Source of the DNA: Trichococcus palustris
Lineage (GTDB): Bacteria; Bacillota; Bacilli; Lactobacillales; Aerococcaceae
Assembly (NCBI RefSeq): GCF_900114465.1
Contig: NZ_FOTD01000003.1
Location: forward strand, 156,710 to 220,709
DNA length: 64,000 bases
Direction of reading: 5' to 3'
Part shown: positions 44,345 to 53,118 of the stretch, piece after piece
Numbering within the stretch: the stretch's first letter is position 1
Layout of the letters: every line of letters begins with the position of its first letter
Notes under the pieces: generated by a model
What the model saw: the letters and a program-made list of their open reading frames with translations, nothing else
Told to the model about the DNA's origin: nothing
Database searches by the model: none
Translations under genes and position numbers: made by a program

Positions 44345-45593
44345 AACGAAACCATCGATTAAGATTGAATTTAAGTACCCATCCAGAGTTTTTAATAAGC
44401 ACATATACGAGAAGCTATATGATTACGATACATTCACTGAAGCCCACTATGGGGGCGCCTCATCCGGTAAATCTCATGGCGTTGTCCAAAAAGTAGTTCT
44501 GAAAGCTTTGGGTGAGTGGAAAAAGCCTCGTAAAGTGTTGTTCCTACGTAAAGTGGGCGCAACTCTTAAGGATTCCATTTTTGAAGATGTGAAGCAATGC
44601 TTGATTACCTACGGCGTGTTCGATTACTGCAAGGTGAACATGACGGATTATCGGATCAAGCTGCCGAATGATGCAGAGCTGATCTTCAAAGGAATGGATA
44701 ACCCAGAGAAAATCAAATCGATCAAAGCCATTTCGGATGTGGTTATGGAAGAGGCATCCGAATTCACAGTCGATGATTTTACCCAGCTCACTCTGCGGCT
44801 CCGGGATAAAGGCCACAAACAAAAGCAAATATATCTCATGTTCAACCCGGTTAGTAAAACTAACTGGGTTTTTAAGTATTTCTTCGAAAAGAAGCCGGCT
44901 AACACGGTCATCTATCAGACGACGTACAAGAGCAACCGTTTCTTGGATGAACTCACGAAGCAAAATATCGAAGAGTTAGCGAATCGGAACCCTGCGTACT
45001 ACAAAATATACGCGCTTGGCGAGTTTGCTACCCTGGACAAGCTAGTTTTCCCAACCTATCAAAAACGGCTGATAAACCGCGACGAAGTGGCTCAGTTAAC
45101 GTCCTACTTCGGTCTCGACTTTGGTTATATCAATGACCCGTCTGCATTTATTCACCTGAAAATAGATGAACAGAACAAACGGATTTATTTCCTCGAGGAG
45201 TATGTGCGAAAAGGATTGCTGAATGACAAGATTGCCGAGGCTATATTAGACCTGGGTTATTCGAAAGAAGTCATAACCGCTGACTCTGCGGAAAAGAAAT
45301 CCATTGCTGAAATTAGACAGAAGGGAATCAGCCGGATCCGAGAGGCGAAGAAAGGTCCTGATTCTGTCATCCAAGGAATCCAATTTCTTTCGCAGTATGA
45401 ATTTATCGTTGATGAACGCTGCGTTAAGCTGATTGAGGAGCTGGAAAACTACACTTGGGTGAAGGACAAAGGCACAAATGAGTACATCAACAAGCCGGTA
45501 GACAGTTATAACCACGTTATCGATGCTTGCCGTTATGCGGTCGAAGGAATTCGTAGCAAGGTCAAACTAAAAACAATAAAAGGAGGGCTATAA
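44334..45593 (+). CDS. terL: Terminase large subunit
   Basis: 419 residues from ATG 44334, overlapping terS. ATPase: Walker A GGASSGKS (about 40-47), Walker B VVMEEASEF. Nuclease domain: GLDFGYINDPSAF with the first Asp, and later ITADSAEKKSI and the C-terminal NHVIDACRYA. PBSX/SPP1-type packaging motor. Confidence 0.94.
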   Translation: MKTETKPSIKIEFKYPSRVFNKHIYEKLYDYDTFTEAHYGGASSGKSHGVVQKVVLKALGEWKKPRKVLFLRKVGATLKDSIFEDVKQCLITYGVFDYCKVNMTDYRIKLPNDAELIFKGMDNPEKIKSIKAISDVVMEEASEFTVDDFTQLTLRLRDKGHKQKQIYLMFNPVSKTNWVFKYFFEKKPANTVIYQTTYKSNRFLDELTKQNIEELANRNPAYYKIYALGEFATLDKLVFPTYQKRLINRDEVAQLTSYFGLDFGYINDPSAFIHLKIDEQNKRIYFLEEYVRKGLLNDKIAEAILDLGYSKEVITADSAEKKSIAEIRQKGISRIREAKKGPDSVIQGIQFLSQYEFIVDERCVKLIEELENYTWVKDKGTNEYINKPVDSYNHVIDACRYAVEGIRSKVKLKTIKGGL

Positions 45594-46919
45594 GTGATAT
45601 TGATTCATCCTGCAGAGGAAGAAGTAACCGCTGAAGTAGTGAATAACTTCATAGAAATTCATCAGGCCGAACTAGCTCGATACATGCGACTGAAGAACCT
45701 TTTTGAAAGCCAGGCTCCGATACTCAGTCTGGATAAGAAAGAGCCCTACAAGCCTGACAATCGCCTGGTAGTGAATCATGCAAAATATACGGTCGAAACA
45801 TTCAACGGCTACTTCGCTGGAATACCTGTGAAGGTCAGCCATGAAGATAAAAATGTCAGCGAAAGAATTGAGCAATTCTTAAGAATGAATGATATGGACG
45901 ATAATTTCGCGGAGTTGAGCAAGATTACCTCGATCTATGGCCATGGATTTGAATTGCTCTATCAGGACGAAGAATCTGAGACCTGCTGCACGTATAACAA
46001 TCCGCTGGATATGTTTATCGTCTATGATGACACGATTGCGCAGAAGCCTTTATTTGCGGTTCGGTATCAGTTCGATTCGGAAGGGAAGATAAATGGACAG
46101 CTGTTCACTAAAAACGAGGAGGTAGCCATTGTCCAGGGTGAAGAAGATTTAGCGTTCGCAGAAACAAAGCTACACTATTACGGTGATGTTCCCGTGATTG
46201 AATACATTGAGAATGAAGAGCGGCAGGCGCTGTTTGAGCCTATTGAATCGCTGATCAATGCGTATGACAAAGCCTTATCCGAAAAAGCCAATGACGTTGA
46301 TTATTTTGCGGATGCATATCTCTGCATTCTTGGTGCAGAGCTGGATGAAGATGGCGTGACGAGAATCCGGGACAATCGGACTATTAATATATTTGGCACG
46401 GATGACGCGAGCAAGATTGTCGTTGAATTCCTGCAGAAACCTGATGGGGATACAACGCAGGAACATTTGCTGGACCGTTTGGAGCGTTTGGTTTATCAGA
46501 TCGCTATGGTCTCAAATATCAACGATGAAAGCTTTGGGAATGCATCAGGTGTTGCACTGGAGTTCAAGCTGCAGCCGATGAAGAATTTAGCCGCAATGAA
46601 GGAGCGAAAATTCACGTCAGGCATGAATCGCCGTTTTAAAATGCTGTTCAACCTGCCGACTAACATCGAGGCCAGTAAGAAAGATGAATGGCGCAATCTG
46701 AAATATAGATTTACCCGGAACATTCCAAGGAATATCGCGGATGAAGCGGACACTGCCTCATCTTTGCAAGGGGTCGTATCTAAAAAGACGCAATTGAGTG
46801 TGTTGTCCATCGTTGATAATGTCGATGATGAGATTGAGAAAATGGCCGAGGAAAACAATTCCGGCAATAGCGGCTATTCTACGGATCCAAACGGCGGCTT
46901 TGCAACTGAAGGAAGTTAG
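45594..46919 (+). CDS. Portal protein, SPP1 gp6-like
   Basis: 441 residues, GTG start after AGGAGGG. Contains NRLVVNHAKYTVETFNGYFAGIPVKVS, YDKALSEKANDVDYFADAYLCILG and a Gly/Ser/Asn-rich end; this is the Phage_prot_Gp6 portal family. Forms the dodecameric DNA entry channel of the head. Confidence 0.9.
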   Translation: MILIHPAEEEVTAEVVNNFIEIHQAELARYMRLKNLFESQAPILSLDKKEPYKPDNRLVVNHAKYTVETFNGYFAGIPVKVSHEDKNVSERIEQFLRMNDMDDNFAELSKITSIYGHGFELLYQDEESETCCTYNNPLDMFIVYDDTIAQKPLFAVRYQFDSEGKINGQLFTKNEEVAIVQGEEDLAFAETKLHYYGDVPVIEYIENEERQALFEPIESLINAYDKALSEKANDVDYFADAYLCILGAELDEDGVTRIRDNRTINIFGTDDASKIVVEFLQKPDGDTTQEHLLDRLERLVYQIAMVSNINDESFGNASGVALEFKLQPMKNLAAMKERKFTSGMNRRFKMLFNLPTNIEASKKDEWRNLKYRFTRNIPRNIADEADTASSLQGVVSKKTQLSVLSIVDNVDDEIEKMAEENNSGNSGYSTDPNGGFATEGS

Positions 46920-46927
46920 GCGATCAC

Positions 46928-47851
46928 ATGGCTACTGAAGAGAAAGTTAAATCCAAAGATAATAAAACCTATTGGCTTGACCGGATGACTCAGCTGGATG
47001 CGGCTCAGGATAAAAGAAATAATGCGTTCGACAATAAAATGCGGAAAGAATATCACGCGTTGGAAGAGAGCATCAGCAAAGATATCGCTAGCTATTATCA
47101 GAAGTACGGAAAAGATGACGTGATCGAGTACCGGAAACTAGTCATTTCCTTGACAGACTCTGAGAGGAATCTCCTGTATAAGGATTACGACGAGTTCATG
47201 AGAAGAAATCCAAAGTATTCCCACTTGATGCCGGTCAGGGAAAGCATATATAAGCTGAACCGATTAGAAGGTCTGCAACTATCCACGAGGATGCAGATGG
47301 TTGAATTAGGGGCATTTGAGCAAGAGGGATTAGAACAGCTGCTCAAAGAAGCTTATGAAAATGGATACTTATCAACGATGAAGGGGCTGGATAGTGCTTC
47401 TTCATTTTTTAGCGTGAACAACGACGCTATGGCTCAGACGATAAACGAGAAGTGGACCAATGGTGCTAATTTCTCTGATCGTATATGGGACACCAAAGAA
47501 AAATTGATAAACACACTTAACAATGAAATCCGAGACGGCATTATTCGCGGGGACAGTTATCAGAAGATGACCCAAACGCTGCGGCATAGGGCCGAGGTTG
47601 GCGCATACGAGTCTCTACGATTGGTGGCGACCGAAAGTGCGTTCGTTACCAATCAAGCGAACAAACAGGCTTTTATGGATGTAGGGATAAAGCGTTATGA
47701 GATCTCTGCCGTTCTGGACAAACGGACAAGCCAAACATGCGAGCATTTAGATGGGCAGCAGTTTAAGTTTAAGGATGCGAAAGTCGGATCGAATTTCCCG
47801 CCGTTCCATCCGTGGTGTCGCTCAACGATTTTCGGCATTGAGAACGACTGA
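46928..47851 (+). CDS. Minor head protein with MuF domain (SPP1 gp7-like)
   Basis: 307 residues. Helical N-terminus, then a MuF-type C-terminal domain (ATESAFVTNQANKQAFMDVGIKRYEISAVLDKRTSQTCEHLDGQQF ... FPPFHPWCRST). Members bind the portal and may enter the cell with the DNA. No toxin domain is fused at its end. Confidence 0.9.
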   Translation: MATEEKVKSKDNKTYWLDRMTQLDAAQDKRNNAFDNKMRKEYHALEESISKDIASYYQKYGKDDVIEYRKLVISLTDSERNLLYKDYDEFMRRNPKYSHLMPVRESIYKLNRLEGLQLSTRMQMVELGAFEQEGLEQLLKEAYENGYLSTMKGLDSASSFFSVNNDAMAQTINEKWTNGANFSDRIWDTKEKLINTLNNEIRDGIIRGDSYQKMTQTLRHRAEVGAYESLRLVATESAFVTNQANKQAFMDVGIKRYEISAVLDKRTSQTCEHLDGQQFKFKDAKVGSNFPPFHPWCRSTIFGIEND

Positions 47852-47867
47852 GAAAGGAGTTGGATTA

Positions 47868-47987
47868 ATGACAATGTTAACCGTTCTATTATATGGACTT
47901 TATTTAGTTGTATTCTCTATTTTTGTAGCTTTAAGCATTCTGATCGTGGGTATCAGTATCAACGAGGTTAAGAAAAGAAAGGAGTAG
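47868..47987 (+). CDS. Small membrane protein
   Basis: 39 residues, ATG 47868 after AAAGGAG. A single hydrophobic helix (VLLYGLYLVVFSIFVALSILIVGI) and a basic tail NEVKKRKE. Unknown. Confidence 0.55.
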   Translation: MTMLTVLLYGLYLVVFSIFVALSILIVGISINEVKKRKE

Positions 47988-48025
47988 TGATCCAATATCT
48001 AATCTAACGCGAAGGAGGTGGAATT

Positions 48026-48250
48026 TTGGAAGAAACAAAAACAGTACCAGAAATTATTGATTATTTGATTCTTAATTCAAATGATATCAAAACGTTGGTA
48101 ATTGCCTTTGAAACGAAAAATGAAATTTTTTATGTTGATGCAAATAATAATGACATTATCGTAAAAATGGGCATGCTTGAATATGCAAAAGAAGTGGCGC
48201 TTAGAGGCAATGATACTGATTACGAAAAAAAAATAGACGAACAACTTTAG
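48026..48250 (+). CDS. Hypothetical phage protein
   Basis: 74 residues with TTG start at 48026 after AAGGAGGTGG. Composition alternates hydrophobic and acidic segments (IIDYLILNSNDIKTLVIAFETKNEIFYVDANNNDI). Unrecognised. Confidence 0.6.
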   Translation: MEETKTVPEIIDYLILNSNDIKTLVIAFETKNEIFYVDANNNDIIVKMGMLEYAKEVALRGNDTDYEKKIDEQL

Positions 48251-48260
48251 GAGGGTTGGT

Positions 48261-48377
48261 ATGAAACACTTTATCACGAAGTACGCAGAAGACGGCAAGC
48301 GTTTTGCTGAAAGCTGGTTACAAATCGATGCATTCGGCAGGTCGTTTTGCTTCAACAAGAAAAAAATAGAAATTTAA
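48261..48377 (+). CDS. Small hypothetical phage protein
   Basis: 38 residues, ATG 48261 after TAGGAGGG. MKHFITKYAEDGKRFAESWL and a basic end. Similar short proteins occur between portal and scaffold genes of related phages. Function unknown. Confidence 0.6.
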   Translation: MKHFITKYAEDGKRFAESWLQIDAFGRSFCFNKKKIEI

Positions 48378-48391
48378 ACAGGGGTGTCGAA

Positions 48392-48477
48392 ATGAATTTT
48401 GGACAAGCTATCGAAGCATTAAAAGAAGGAAAGACGTCCTGATGTACGGTGACGATGTCGGTGAAGAGATTGAATAG
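48392..48477 (+). pseudogene. Remnant resembling DUF2829 (Tad2-like) gene
   Basis: ATG 48392 opens MNFGQAIEALKEGKTS and stops after 16 codons. The first 14 residues match the conserved start of DUF2829 proteins, the family of the Thoeris anti-defence protein Tad2, which normally has 80-100 residues. After the stop, another frame reads DVLMYGDDVGEEIE, which might be a leftover of the usual acidic C-terminus. An internal deletion is the simplest explanation. The assignment rests on few residues. Confidence 0.45.
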
Positions 48478-48488
48478 GTGGTGCGGAT

Positions 48489-48671
48489 ATGGCGCGAGAA
48501 TCGGAACATTCGTTTGGAGAATTGAACAAGGTCGAAATAAAAGATGGACTGTTTGTAAATGGAGTGGAAATAAGCCACATACTCAAGGCAAATATCAATA
48601 TGGATGCCAATAATATTTCGGTTGTAACAATTGAATTTGCTGCAAATATTATTGGAATAGATAAAAAATAA
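48489..48671 (+). CDS. Hypothetical phage protein
   Basis: 60 residues. LNKVEIKDGLFVNGVEISHILKANINMD then VVTIEFAANII suggests a small beta-sandwich-type phage protein. ATG after GGTGGTG. Unknown function. Confidence 0.6.
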   Translation: MARESEHSFGELNKVEIKDGLFVNGVEISHILKANINMDANNISVVTIEFAANIIGIDKK

Positions 48672-48687
48672 TAGGCGGTGTGCTAAC

Positions 48688-48819
48688 GTGCAGTATTTAC
48701 CTATAATCACTATATTCATTTCTCTTCTAGCGATAGGCCTATCCATTAGCAACATTCGCTATATAAAGAAACGTGACGCTGAAAGGAAAGCCTATTACAA
48801 AAATAGGCAAAACAAATAA
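48688..48819 (+). CDS. Small membrane protein
   Basis: 43 residues from GTG 48688 (AGGCGGTG upstream): hydrophobic helix YLPIITIFISLLAIGLSI and a basic, Tyr/Lys-rich tail. Unrecognised. Confidence 0.5.
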   Translation: MQYLPIITIFISLLAIGLSISNIRYIKKRDAERKAYYKNRQNK

Positions 48820-48828
48820 ATGACTCAT

Positions 48829-48858
48829 GGCCGTGCTTGTTCTCGGCCTTTTTCTTTT
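48829..48858 (+). terminator. Terminator before the scaffold gene
   Basis: GGCCG (48829-48833) pairs with CGGCC (48844-48848), then TTTTTCTTTT. Confidence 0.7.
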
Positions 48859-48938
48859 GTCCGTTGCCTCGCTGTGGACGCTATAAATAAAGCGTGAGTA
48901 AATAGTCAACCGAGACTCTAAACGTGAGGAGAATTACG

Positions 48939-49598
48939 ATGAAAATCGATAGATTCAAGCAATCAAGACCATATTTACCTTTGAAATTACAACTGTTCAC
49001 TGAGCCACCTGCAGATCCAGCGCCGCCAGTGTCAGACCCAGTGGACCCGCCTGCGGATCCCGCTCCACCCACTGACCCTAAACCGCCTGCGAAGATGTAC
49101 ACACAAGAAGAAGTCGAAAAAATGATGAAAGACCGTGTTGCTCGCGAGAAAAAAGCAGCTGAGGAAGCTTTAGAAGAAGCCAAGAAACTTGCGAAAATGA
49201 ATGAAGATGAAAAGGCCAAGTATGAATTGGAGAAACTTCAAAGGGAATTGGCTGAATACAAGAAAAAAGATGCCTTTAACGGTTTATCCAAAGAGGCATC
49301 AAAAATGCTTTCTGAGCATAATATTCATGCCGATGATGAATTGCTCGCTTTCGTCGTGAAGGGTGATGCAGAGGCTACAAAGTTAGCCGTGGATTCGTTT
49401 GTGGCTCTAGTCAACACAAAGATATCTGATGGAGTGAAACAAGCGCTATCCGGCACACCACCTAAGGCAAGCATAACAACTGCCGGTGGAGCAAAGAACC
49501 CATTTAGCAAGGAGCATTTCAACTTAACCGAACAAGGTCGTCTGAAAAAAGAAGATCCTGAACGCTACAAAATACTAAAAGCCTTAGCAGGCAAATAA
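48939..49598 (+). CDS. Capsid scaffolding protein (DUF4355)
   Basis: 219 residues from ATG 48939 (GAGGAG seven bases upstream). A Pro/Asp-rich N-terminal segment (repeated PPADPAPP) leads to a long coiled coil (about 55-115) and a C-terminal part ending ALAGK. This is the DUF4355 scaffold layout, directly before the capsid gene. Confidence 0.88.
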   Translation: MKIDRFKQSRPYLPLKLQLFTEPPADPAPPVSDPVDPPADPAPPTDPKPPAKMYTQEEVEKMMKDRVAREKKAAEEALEEAKKLAKMNEDEKAKYELEKLQRELAEYKKKDAFNGLSKEASKMLSEHNIHADDELLAFVVKGDAEATKLAVDSFVALVNTKISDGVKQALSGTPPKASITTAGGAKNPFSKEHFNLTEQGRLKKEDPERYKILKALAGK

Positions 49599-49611
49599 GG
49601 AGAGGTTATAA

Positions 49612-50598
49612 ATGACAGTAGTAAAATTAACAGATGTTATTCAACCGGAGGTATTCACTGAGTACGTCATGAATCGAACAGCGGAAAAATCAGCACTCTA
49701 TCAATCAGGGATTGTCGTGAACGATCCACAATTCAACGAGTTGGCAAGCGGGCCATCCAAATTAATGGATATGCCTTTCTGGAATGATTTGGCTGATACG
49801 GAAGCAACGTCCGTTGCTGAAGCGACGGATTTAACGGCACAAGGGATCACAACTGGCAAAGATATTGCGCGTAAATTGATGCGTGCACAAATGTGGGGTG
49901 CGAACAACTTGGCTGGAGCATTGTCCGGAACTGATCCATTGGCTAAAATCGGAGAGCTGGTATCTGATTACTGGGTACGCCAAGACCAACGAATTGTATT
50001 GGCAATGTTGAAGGGTATTTTCGGCGCAACCAGCATGTCCGGCAATGTATTGGATATTTCAGGAAAAACGGTAGGCGCCAACGTATTGGGTGCGGAAGCA
50101 TTCTTGGACGCACAACAATTGCTAGGTGATTCTAAAGACCTTCTAACTGCAACAATGATGAATTCTTACACTGAAACATTCTTGAAAAAATTAAACCTAA
50201 TCGAATATGTTCCGGTAGCTGACCAAGGCAAACCTCTGGCTTACTTCATGGGCAAACGTGTAATTGTTGATGATGCTGTTGCATTTAACACTGGAACGGG
50301 CGTAGGTGAAATCTTCTTGTTCGGAGAAGGAGCAATCGGTCAAGGTAACGGTACTAACCCTAATATTCTAGCGACTGAAGTTGCCCGTGATGCTAAAAAC
50401 TCTGCCGGTATCGACTACTTGATTAACCGTCGTATTCAATTGCTGCACCCTCGTGGAATTAAATGGACTGAAACTGCTGTAGCTGGCGAGTTCCCGACGA
50501 ATGCTGAGATTCAAACAGGAACGAACTGGACACGTGTATATGACAACAAGAAAATCCGTGTCGCTAAACTAGTATTTGGTACTGTAGCGAACGCATAA
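49612..50598 (+). CDS. Major capsid protein
   Basis: 328 residues. The sequence MTVVKLTDVIQPEVFTEYVMNRTAEKSALYQSGIVV and the strong preference for optimal codons fit the coat protein of SPP1-like siphophages (HK97 fold). It follows the scaffold gene by 13 bases and precedes the connector genes. No N-terminal delta domain or cleavage site is seen. Confidence 0.9.
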   Translation: MTVVKLTDVIQPEVFTEYVMNRTAEKSALYQSGIVVNDPQFNELASGPSKLMDMPFWNDLADTEATSVAEATDLTAQGITTGKDIARKLMRAQMWGANNLAGALSGTDPLAKIGELVSDYWVRQDQRIVLAMLKGIFGATSMSGNVLDISGKTVGANVLGAEAFLDAQQLLGDSKDLLTATMMNSYTETFLKKLNLIEYVPVADQGKPLAYFMGKRVIVDDAVAFNTGTGVGEIFLFGEGAIGQGNGTNPNILATEVARDAKNSAGIDYLINRRIQLLHPRGIKWTETAVAGEFPTNAEIQTGTNWTRVYDNKKIRVAKLVFGTVANA

Positions 50599-50614
50599 GA
50601 GAGGATGAACGCAA

Positions 50615-50923
50615 TTGGCTTATATAGCAGTCAGAGAATTTTACGATACGCAGTATGGCGATATCCGTTATCGAGTGGGACAACCTTATCCAAGCGATGG
50701 AATCGATGTAAAACCGAGTCATATCGATTATTTGTTGAGTGATGCCAATCAACAGCGAAAAACGTTCATCAAATTCGTTCCGGATGCTGAAACGGATGAA
50801 GAAGTTGCGAAAGTTTTCCCTAATCACATCGGAGGCGGCAAATATGAGCTTTCCAACGGTGAAAAAGTGAAGGGCAAGGAAGTGGCGATTGAAGCGGAGA
50901 ACGCACTGAAAGTCGGTGAATAA
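50615..50923 (+). CDS. Hypothetical head protein
   Basis: 102 residues, TTG start at 50615 with GAGAGG upstream. Repeated Tyr/Asp pattern (YDTQYGDIRYRVGQPYPSDGIDV) and a Gly-rich SNGEKVKGKE segment. Located between capsid and connector genes, where many phages encode head-fibre or accessory head proteins. Confidence 0.6.
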   Translation: MAYIAVREFYDTQYGDIRYRVGQPYPSDGIDVKPSHIDYLLSDANQQRKTFIKFVPDAETDEEVAKVFPNHIGGGKYELSNGEKVKGKEVAIEAENALKVGE

Positions 50924-50925
50924 CC

Positions 50926-51264
50926 ATGACTTTTGAAATCAGCATTATCGATCGTGTGAAGATTCGTATTCCTGAAATCGGATCAGGTCTGATGTATGAA
51001 CTAGAAACGACTGCATTAGACAGAATCAAACTGCGTTTGGGACTGGCAGAGTTCCCCGTTGAATTGAACTCCATCGCTGTCGAAGTAATCTGCGCTATGT
51101 ATAATCGATCATTTCATGAGGGAATCAAAACTGAGGGAGTGGACACCTTCAGTACCACTTTCGTGGATGACATCCTGAAGGAATATGAAACGGAATTCTC
51201 CAGATATCTCGCTATCAAAGAAAAACAAGCAAATACAAATAGAGGGGTGTTGAGATTCTTATGA
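50926..51264 (+). CDS. Head-tail connector (DNA packaging adaptor)
   Basis: 112 residues, helical (IIDRVKIRIPEIGSGLMYELETTALDRIKLRL ... VICAMYNRSFHEGIKTEGV). Size, position and pattern fit the gp6/gp15-like adaptor family (Phage_connect_1). Confidence 0.75.
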   Translation: MTFEISIIDRVKIRIPEIGSGLMYELETTALDRIKLRLGLAEFPVELNSIAVEVICAMYNRSFHEGIKTEGVDTFSTTFVDDILKEYETEFSRYLAIKEKQANTNRGVLRFL

Positions 51265-51581
51265 GATTTCAGCCCCTTTTGTTTTATAAAAATGAATCGT
51301 TGGAGACAGACGCGCTTGGGAACCCAATCAACACGCTGGAGAAATTTTGGCAATCGGATGGCCGCTTTTCCAATTGGACTTCCCAAGAGATTGCTTTGGA
51401 TAATCGCAATGTAACGATCAACAACCGAAAGATAGTTACCCGGGCATCAAAAAGCTACTTGGAGCAAGCTTACAAAGTTAAATTCGAGGGCCGCTACTAC
51501 TCTGTAAAAGAAGTGAAGGGTTCGGATTATGATCGTTGGCGCATCCTTATTGTGGATCGTTACGGAAGTGATGGACAATGA
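51261..51581 (+). CDS. Head closure protein
   Basis: 106 residues, ATGA overlap with the adaptor gene. Beta-rich (FQPLLFYKNESLETDALGNPIN; VTINNRKIVTRASKSYLEQAYKVKFEGRYYSVKEV), like SPP1 gp16-type stopper proteins that seal the portal. Confidence 0.7.
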   Translation: MRFQPLLFYKNESLETDALGNPINTLEKFWQSDGRFSNWTSQEIALDNRNVTINNRKIVTRASKSYLEQAYKVKFEGRYYSVKEVKGSDYDRWRILIVDRYGSDGQ

Positions 51582-51931
51582 AATTTGAATGGAACGGAAA
51601 GCAGTTGAACGACCTTCAAATGAAGTTGTTAGAAAAAAGTTTGCTTGATTTTACGGCAGTCAGTAACAAAAACATCCGTGATATTTTTGCTCGGTCGCAA
51701 CAAACTGGTGGAACGCCTGTTGGGGATTACCTAGGAGGCGGCGGATTACGTAAATCAGCCCGTTACGCTAAGGATGAGATGGGATACTTAATGGACTATG
51801 GGCCGCACGTTGAATACGGTCATAGAACTGTAAACGGCGGTTATGTACCTGGTCAGTATTTCCTGAAGCGGAACGTGGATACGCAGCGCCCGATTTACAA
51901 ACAAGATTTGAGAAACAAACTGAAGGAGTAG
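51578..51931 (+). CDS. Tail completion protein, HK97 gp10 family
   Basis: 117 residues. YLMDYGPHVEYGHRTVNGGYVPGQYFLKRNVDTQRP is the gp10-like signature (ending in the FL...V region). Works at the head-tail joint with its overlapping neighbours. Confidence 0.8.
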   Translation: MKFEWNGKQLNDLQMKLLEKSLLDFTAVSNKNIRDIFARSQQTGGTPVGDYLGGGGLRKSARYAKDEMGYLMDYGPHVEYGHRTVNGGYVPGQYFLKRNVDTQRPIYKQDLRNKLKE

Positions 51932-51935
51932 GCGC

Positions 51936-52346
51936 ATGATTAAAAAATTGAGTTTCACCACTGTATTAGCTGCAGTGATTAAGACTGTAAAGGCCGGGAC
52001 CGAGCTGGAATGCTACGACTTAGTTCCAAGCGATGAAGATTATCCATACTATGCAGCTGAGATTATTGGTCAGATTCCAGATCCATCAAAAACGATGTGG
52101 AAAGAACGTTATCAAATTGTCATTCATGCGTTTGCTGATGGTTCGAATGGTTCAGTAGCCTTATTCGAAATAATCGACAATCTTGCTGAGGCCATGACAA
52201 TGGCAATTGAACTGCCTGCCGGCTATGAATTAATCATGCAGACACCGACAGGGGTACAACAAATTTACGATGAAGCAGATGGTTCGAAGCATGCCATTAT
52301 GGGCTATGACTTCACTATATTCTACGGATTCAAAACCAAAATTTAG
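51936..52346 (+). CDS. Tail terminator protein (DUF5072-like)
   Basis: 136 residues: TVLAAVIKTVKAGTELECYDLVPSDEDYPYYAAEIIGQIPDPSKTMWKERYQIVIHAFADG matches the tail-terminator proteins just before the major tail gene in TP901-type phages. It stops tube growth. Confidence 0.75.
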   Translation: MIKKLSFTTVLAAVIKTVKAGTELECYDLVPSDEDYPYYAAEIIGQIPDPSKTMWKERYQIVIHAFADGSNGSVALFEIIDNLAEAMTMAIELPAGYELIMQTPTGVQQIYDEADGSKHAIMGYDFTIFYGFKTKI

Positions 52347-52358
52347 GAGGATGATTAA

Positions 52359-52835
52359 ATGGCAGCAGATCCATTATACGCACAATTAACAGGCACGCTT
52401 ACAGCAGCGATTGCCGGCAAAGATTTGGTGTTGGCTTTATACAACAGCACGACTTTTACGCTTCTGGCCGTAGCCGGACAACAAGGGTTGACAATCAATC
52501 GTGATAAGGACACTTTCGAAGTGACTTCAAAGGATTCGAATGGATGGAAAGAGTTTATCGGCGGCCTGAATGAATGGTCCATCGATAATGATGGTATCTA
52601 TGTGCGCTCAGACGCTACTCATGCGGCTTTGAAAGAAGCGTTTACGTCAGGCGCTCCGATTTTAGTTAAAGTTGTGAATATCAAAACATCAAAGGATATG
52701 TTCGGTGGATTGGCAATCTTGAACAGCTACCCAATCGAGGCCCCGTATGATGATGCCGTGACTTATACAATCGGTTTGCAAGGAACTGGGGAATTGGTTG
52801 ACTTGGCGGATGTCGCATCCACTATTACGCCCTAG
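52359..52835 (+). CDS. Major tail tube protein (short form)
   Basis: 158 residues. AADPLYAQLTGTLTAAIAGKDLVLALYN, LTINRDKDTFEVTSKDSNGWKEFIGGLNEWSIDNDG and the TIGLQGTGE end are TP901-1-type tail tube signatures. The last codons are ACG CCC TAG TGA; a +1 slip on CCC-T at 52830-52833 reaches a frame encoding an Ig-like domain (next entry). GGAGG precedes ATG 52359. Confidence 0.92.
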   Translation: MAADPLYAQLTGTLTAAIAGKDLVLALYNSTTFTLLAVAGQQGLTINRDKDTFEVTSKDSNGWKEFIGGLNEWSIDNDGIYVRSDATHAALKEAFTSGAPILVKVVNIKTSKDMFGGLAILNSYPIEAPYDDAVTYTIGLQGTGELVDLADVASTITP

Positions 52836-53094
52836 TGAGCCAATAGTGGTTACAGTAGCACCGGCTAGTGCTACCGTATTGCCCGGCAAAACCAAGCAAT
52901 TAGTCGCAACAGTAACAGGAACAGATATCGATACAGTTACATGGACAACAAGCGCAGCTTCAGTTGCTACAGTCGATGGAAACGGTTTGGTTACGGTTTT
53001 GGTAGGCGCAACTGCAGCACAAACCGCTACTATTACAGCAAAATCTACGCAAGATGTCACAAAGGCGGCTACAGCGATTATAACAGTCGGCTAG
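52834..53094 (+). CDS. Ig-like (BIG2) extension of the tail tube protein
   Basis: An 86-codon frame in +1 relative to the tail protein, without its own ribosome site or plausible start. Read through a +1 shift at CCC-TAG the product continues ...TITP-SEPIVVTVAPASATV..., giving about 244 residues. The domain (APASATVLPGKTKQLVATVTG, SVATVDGNGLVTVL, ATITAKSTQD) is a bacterial Ig-like group 2 fold. Such domains on tail tubes are surface decorations that may bind carbohydrate. The same type of +1 shift at an overlapping proline codon is known from Listeria phage PSA. Confidence 0.85.
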   Translation, partial: SEPIVVTVAPASATVLPGKTKQLVATVTGTDIDTVTWTTSAASVATVDGNGLVTVLVGATAAQTATITAKSTQDVTKAATAIITVG

Positions 53095-53118
53095 TAGCAT
53101 AAATAGGAGAGTGGAAAT

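Noticed and set aside
48408..48755. 115-codon minus-strand open frame near the DUF2829 remnant
   Set aside because: It is antisense to several small plus-strand genes with good ribosome sites and has none itself.
52798..53094. Ig-like frame as an independent gene
   Set aside because: Its only upstream starts lie inside the tail gene without a ribosome site; the CCC-TAG junction explains it better as a frameshift extension.
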